From Heterostelium multicystogenum (taxonomy: Eukaryota > Evosea > Eumycetozoa > Acytosteliales > Acytosteliaceae), in assembly GCA_003667245.1 (NCBI GenBank), contig RCNN01000008.1, positions 124,001 to 188,000 on the forward strand: 64,000 bases of DNA. Reading direction: 5' to 3'. The notes under the pieces were generated by a model. The model searched no databases. It saw only the letters and a program-made list of their open reading frames with translations, and had not been told where the DNA came from. Below, piece after piece: positions 59,347 through 64,000 of this stretch. The position numbers and the translations under genes are program-made. Within the stretch, counting starts at the first letter, position 1; the number at the start of each line of letters is the position of its first letter.

Positions 59347-62136
59347 ATGAGTAATCCATTTGACAGAATTAAGGATACACTTCCAAGTGGTTATTCTTTC
59401 TACAACTTACAAAAGTTGAATGATGAAAGAGTTGGTAAGTCATAGTTAGTCCTTTCAATAGCTTGTCTCCTCATCATAGTTATTAATATTTATTGATAAC
59501 AGCTCATTTGCCATATTCTGTTCGTATATTATTGGAGTCTGCTATTAGAAATTGTGATAACTTCCAAGTACATGAAAAGGACGTTGAGAATATTTTGAAC
59601 TGGAAGTCCACTGCCAACAATGTTGAAATTCCATTCAAACCAGCCAGAGTTTTATTACAAGATTTCACGTATGTGATTTAACATGTAATCACCTATTTGT
59701 CTTGTTATTAATAGTTGTTTATTACTAGTGGTGTACCAGCTGTTGTTGATCTTGCAGCAATGAGAGATGCTATGAAGCGTCTTGGTGGTGATCCAAACAA
59801 GATCAATCCTTTGGTTCCAGTCGATTTGGTTATTGACCATTCAGTTCAAGTCGATATCTCAAGAAACACCAGAGGCTTTGGAGGAGAATCAAAAGATGGA
59901 GTTCCACAGAAACATTGAGCGTTTCAAGTTTTTGAAGTGGGGACAGCAAGCTTTCAAGAACTTATTGATTGCACCACCAGGTTATGGTATTGTTCATCAA
60001 GTTAACTTGGAATATTTGGCCAGAGAAGTTTGCAAAGGTGAAGGAAACATTCTCTATCCAGACTCTGTTGTTGGTACCGACTCACACACTACCATGGTCA
60101 ACGGTCTTGGTGTTTGTGGTTGGGGTGTTGGTGGTATTGAGGCTGAGGCTGTGATGTTGGGTCAACCAATGTCAATGGTACTTCCAGAGGTCATCGGATA
60201 CAAGTTTACTGGAAGTCTTCCAGATCTTGTCACTGCCACCGATTTGGTATTGACTGTTACCAAAGAGTTGAGAGCCAAGGGAGTAGTTGGTAAGTTTGTC
60301 GAGTTTTATGGAAGTGGAGTTGCTTCACTTTCTGTTGCCGATCGTGCCACTATCTCAAACATGGCCCCAGAGTATGGTGCAACCATGGGATTCTTCCCTG
60401 CCGATAAAAACACAATTGCTTATCTCTCTAACACCGGCCGTAACACCGAACAACTCACCTACATCGAGCAGTACCTTACCCACCAAAATTTGCTCTGTAA
60501 CTATCAATCCGAGCAACACCCTATCTACAGTTCCACAATTGAGTTGGATCTCTCCACAGTTGTTCCAAGTGTTTCAGGTCCAAAGCGTCCTCACGATCGT
60601 ATCTCTGTGTCAAAGCTCCAAGAAGACTTTGCATCATGTCTAAAGTCACCAGTAGGATTTAAGGGATATGGTTTAACACCTGAGCAAATCGCTAAGAAAG
60701 CAACATTCTCTTTCCAAGGAAAGGAATACACTATTACACATGGTGCTGTCTCTATTGCAGCAATTACCAGTTGTACCAATACTTCTAATCCATCCGTAAT
60801 GTTGGGTGCTGGTTTACTTGCTAAGGCAGCTGTTGAAGCAGGCCTCAGTGTTGCACCATACATCAAGACCAGTTTGTCACCAGGTAGTGGTGTTGTCACT
60901 GATTATCTCGTTAAATCTGGTGTACAACCATTCCTTGACAAGCTTGGTTTCAACCTGACTGGTTATGGATGTATGACATGTATTGGTAACAGTGGTGATT
61001 TGGCTGAGCCTCTCGCCGAAGCCATTACCAAAGAAGACTTGGTTGTAGCTGGTGTTCTCTCTGGTAATCGTAACTTCGAAGGACGTATTCACCCATTGTT
61101 GCGTGCAAACTATTTGGCATCCCCACCTTTAGTTGTTGCCTATGCTTTGGCAGGTACTGTTGATATTGATTTTGAGAAACAACCAATCGGAACCAGTTCA
61201 ACCACTGGCAAGCCTGTATTCCTCCGTGATATCTGGCCATCAAGTGCTTTGATCCAACAAACCATCACCAGCTCCATCCAACCAGAAATGTACAAACATT
61301 TCTACTCGAATGTAACCGGTGGTAACCCACGTTGGAATGAAATGCAAGTCCCACAAACTACCCTCTACCCATGGGACGATAAATCAACTTACATTCATAA
61401 TCCACCTTTCTTCCAATCGATGGAGATCTCTGTCCCAAAGAGAGAGTCAATCAGCAATGCCTATTGTCTCTTGAATCTTGGTGACTCTATTACCACCGAT
61501 CATATTTCACCAGCTGGTAATATCAATCGTAAGTCACCGGCTGCCGACTATCTCAGAGCACACGGTGTTGAACCAGCTGACTTTAACACTTATGGTGCAC
61601 GTCGTGGTAACGATGAAGTTATGGTCCGTGGAACTTTTGCAAACACTCGTTTAGTCAACAAATTGGCCCCCTCTGTTGGTCCACAAACCACCCATATTCC
61701 ATCGGGTGAGGTACTTTACATCTCCGAAGCAGCTCAAAAGTATATTGCTGCTGGTTCACCATTGATTGTTTTGGCAGGTGCTGACTATGGTAGTGGATCA
61801 TCTCGTGATTGGGCAGCCAAAGGTCCATACTTACAAGGTATCAAGTGCGTCATTGCTGTATCATTCGAACGTATTCACAGAAGTAACTTGGTTGGCATGG
61901 GTATCGTTCCATTGCAATTTAAGGATGGTCAAAATGCCGACAAGCTTGGATTGAAGGGAACTGAGCAATTCAACATTGAAATGCCAAATGAAATTCGAAC
62001 TGGTCAAACCATCACCGTAACAACCAATAATGGTATCAAATTTGAAACTACTTTACGTTTCGACACACCAATCGAAATTGAGTATTACAGAAACGGTGGT
62101 ATTTTACCATATGTACTACGTAGATTACTTCAATAA
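59347..62136 (+). CDS. aconitate hydratase (aconitase, IRP1/AcnA type), one frame break
   Basis: Converts citrate to isocitrate with a [4Fe-4S] cluster. Exons are 59347-59434, 59503-59668 and 59729-62136. Start [16 protein letters not shown] with no presequence, which fits the cytosolic IRP1/AcnA class. Cluster ligands are in [12 protein letters not shown] and [11 protein letters not shown]. Other signatures: [72 protein letters not shown]. An extra A near 59861-59864 shifts the frame between ISR and TPEA. Removing it gives 886 residues, typical for the class. Conservation leaves no doubt. Confidence 0.95.
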
Positions 62137-62295
62137 AGAATCAGCATAGCTTGATTAACATGATTTAATTACTCATACAGTATTTATTTTATTTTGTTAT
62201 TTTTTGTTTTTTTTGCATGATCTGCTTTTTTTTTGTTAACTACTGCAATTTATAATTGTTATATTAATTAATTAAAAGCAACAACAACAACAACA

Positions 62296-64000
62296 ATAAT
62301 GACATCTAATATGTGTCTAAAATGTGAATCCAATATGACAGGTGATTCAAAGTCAGAGAGTGACACTACCAATGTCAAGAGAAAACGAAATGAGTGTAAA
62401 CATATAATTGGAATACAAATTGGAAGAGGACTTTGCACAAACTATGAATTTCAATGATTCGTTATCTACTGGTTTGGAAAAAGTGGTATGGTTACATCAA
62501 GTCAATTGCCCTATTCCCAGCTGTCAGGAAATGTGGATCATACAATGGTAGAATACATCTATGTATGCAATGTGTCTATTCAGTTGTTGGAAAACAACAA
62601 CACATCATTAAAACACTTTAAAGAATCCAATCATTGTTTGGCAATCGATTCGAATCACTATCAGATCTATTGCCATCATTGTCAAGACTATGTTTATGAT
62701 GATCAATATACCGAGATTTTAGAAAATATGATTCAATCTCAAACTATTACAACACAAGAGCTGGCAAGTAGCTTATCATAGAGAGGTAATCTTGTTATTC
62801 TTTTTGATCACACCACTAATTTAGTGCCAATTCTATTTTTCTATCCAGATCCAATTAGCAATAGAGCCAAGTATCAAAGTTGGAAACCTACACAGGAAGA
62901 TTCATTGATTCTTCAGAATAATTCGAATATGGCAATTTCATCAATGTTGGGTTTGCGTGGATTAAATAACTTGGGTAATACGTATGTTTATGAGTCATAT
63001 GTTTTTACGAATTGATTACTAATACTTTTATTTAGATGCTTTATGAATGTAATTCTTTCAATTCTTTTATACACAATCCTATCCTAAGAAACTATTTCTT
63101 GAGTGATATGCATAGCAATAGTAAATGCGAAGAAGAGACGTGAGAGAGAATTAAACAAAACCAATAGCTCAAACAATGATAGTAGTGATAGTGAATCATC
63201 GGTTTCAACACCAACAAATAGCAATGGACTCAGTAATAATTCCAATGGAAGTACAAATATGCCTTGGATGCGAAATGGATATTCTATTCACACAGATTTT
63301 CACGGGATCAAAGAATCCATACACACCTCATCACTTTCTTTATAGTTGTTGGAACTATTCCAACTACTTGGCTTCCTATGAGCAACAAGATGCCCATGAA
63401 TTTCTCATTTCATCACTCAATGGAATACATCAACACATCGGTGGAACACATGGAAAGGATTGCAACTGTATAGTTCACTGCACATTCGGAGGCCTTCTTC
63501 GATCAGAAGTCAAGTGCACTACCTGTCAATTCACATCATCTACAACCGATCCTTTCACTGATATCAGCCTTGACATTCCTAAAGGCCATCATAACATTAA
63601 GAATGAATCACACGACAGCAATAGCACCAACAGCAATACAGTCAGTAATTCACTTCAATCCTGCTTGGAGAGATTTACACAGCCCGAGAAATTTGGATGA
63701 GAAATATTTTTGTAGACAATGTAATAGTAAGCAAGAATCTACAAAACAACTTACTTTCAACACTTTACCGGTCGTCATTTGCTTCCATCTAAAGCGATTC
63801 GAACAATCCAAGACACATAGAAGAACTCACAAGATTGATACTTTTATTGAATTTCCTCCCGTTATTGATATGAGTCCATATACATCGTCCACTCATAAAC
63901 AGTAAGATTTTAATCAGTTTTTAAGAATTCAAATCATATTAATCTTGAACTCTTAGGAATGAAAATAATGTAGGAAGTTTAGATGATTACAAAACAATGC
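62296..64000 (+). CDS. USP22/Ubp8-type histone deubiquitinase of SAGA, 3' partial, several frame breaks
   Basis: Ubiquitin-specific protease of the SAGA co-activator, removing ubiquitin from H2B. N-terminal UBP zinc finger: CKHIIGIQ, then GRIHLCMQCVYSVVGKQQHI, SNHCLAIDSNHYQIYCHHCQDYVYDD. Catalytic start GLRGLNNLGNTCFMNVIL (Cys in CFMN, split by an intron near 62982). YEQQDAHEFLISSL and CNCIVHCTFGGLLRSEVKC follow. QESTKQLTFNTLPVVICFHLKRFE matches human USP22 closely. The next exon continues past 63957 and the His box lies beyond the window. At least five frame shifts occur (about 62460, 62620, 62780, 63130 and 63695). Exon limits are approximate. Confidence 0.85.

Noticed and set aside
2628..63700. 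Programmed +1 frameshifting at A-rich sites
   Set aside because: Sites share no motif or common stop codon. Deletions and GG runs also occur, and some genes would need three to five events. Kept only as the data-quality finding.
1..64000. CRISPR arrays, bacterial operons, insertion sequences or prophage genes
   Set aside because: Spliceosomal introns, tRNA layout and gene content are eukaryotic throughout. No spaced direct-repeat array was seen.

Overview
The window is nuclear DNA of an amoebozoan, almost certainly a dictyostelid social amoeba. The evidence is very AT-rich intergenic DNA, many short introns (about 42 to 140 bases) with GTATGT/GTAAGT donors and a TAG/CAG acceptor, Gln/Asn/Ser homopolymer tracts, two tRNA genes with a retroelement remnant beside one of them, and dictyostelid-type gene families (class I PI3-kinase, an EGF membrane protein of ComC type, PIP kinase). 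There are no operons. About 28 protein genes lie on both strands, roughly one per 2.2 kb. The species cannot be fixed without a database search.

Layout. 1-13.7 kb: YIPF1-like Golgi protein (partial), ZNG1/CobW GTPase, nascent-chain factor NAC-beta, mitochondrial branched-chain E2, NOA1-type mitochondrial GTPase, mitochondrial ribosomal protein L28, CCDC130/Yju2 splicing factor, LENG8/SAC3 protein. 14.7-24.1 kb: secreted orphan, PH-PIP kinase, large EGF/IPT membrane protein. 24.3-30.9 kb: tRNA-Ile, thioredoxin-like protein, tepsin (AP-4 accessory), BLOC-1 subunit 2, a MinE homologue, alpha/beta hydrolase. 31.3-41.1 kb: saccharopine dehydrogenase, TRAP1, a decayed non-LTR retroelement next to a second identical tRNA-Ile, class I PI3K. 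42.4-49.1 kb: low-complexity ORF, RidA, histone H2B, 80-residue membrane protein, IKS-type kinase. 50.6-64 kb: MIT-domain protein, GH38 alpha-mannosidase, ELOF1, hydrolase, aconitase, and the 5' part of a USP22/Ubp8 deubiquitinase.

Many products point to mitochondria (bkdC, NOA1, L28m, TRAP1, RidA and probably the MinE homologue) or to endolysosomal trafficking (tepsin, BLOC1S2, MIT protein, alpha-mannosidase, PI3K, PIPK). These are unlinked housekeeping genes, not a cluster.

The most notable items are the MinE homologue (29270-29710), a palindromic ACCGC-NN-GCGGT box 17-18 bases beyond the 3' end of both tRNA-Ile genes, a strongly foldable 140-base intron in the L28m gene, and a repeated GNLRDLIN-type motif in the LENG8 protein. 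More than 30 single-base indels, nearly all +1 in short homopolymer runs, break otherwise normal conserved genes. They look like sequencing or assembly errors, so the gene models below carry reading-frame shifts at stated positions. Amino-acid lengths for those genes assume the shifts are errors.
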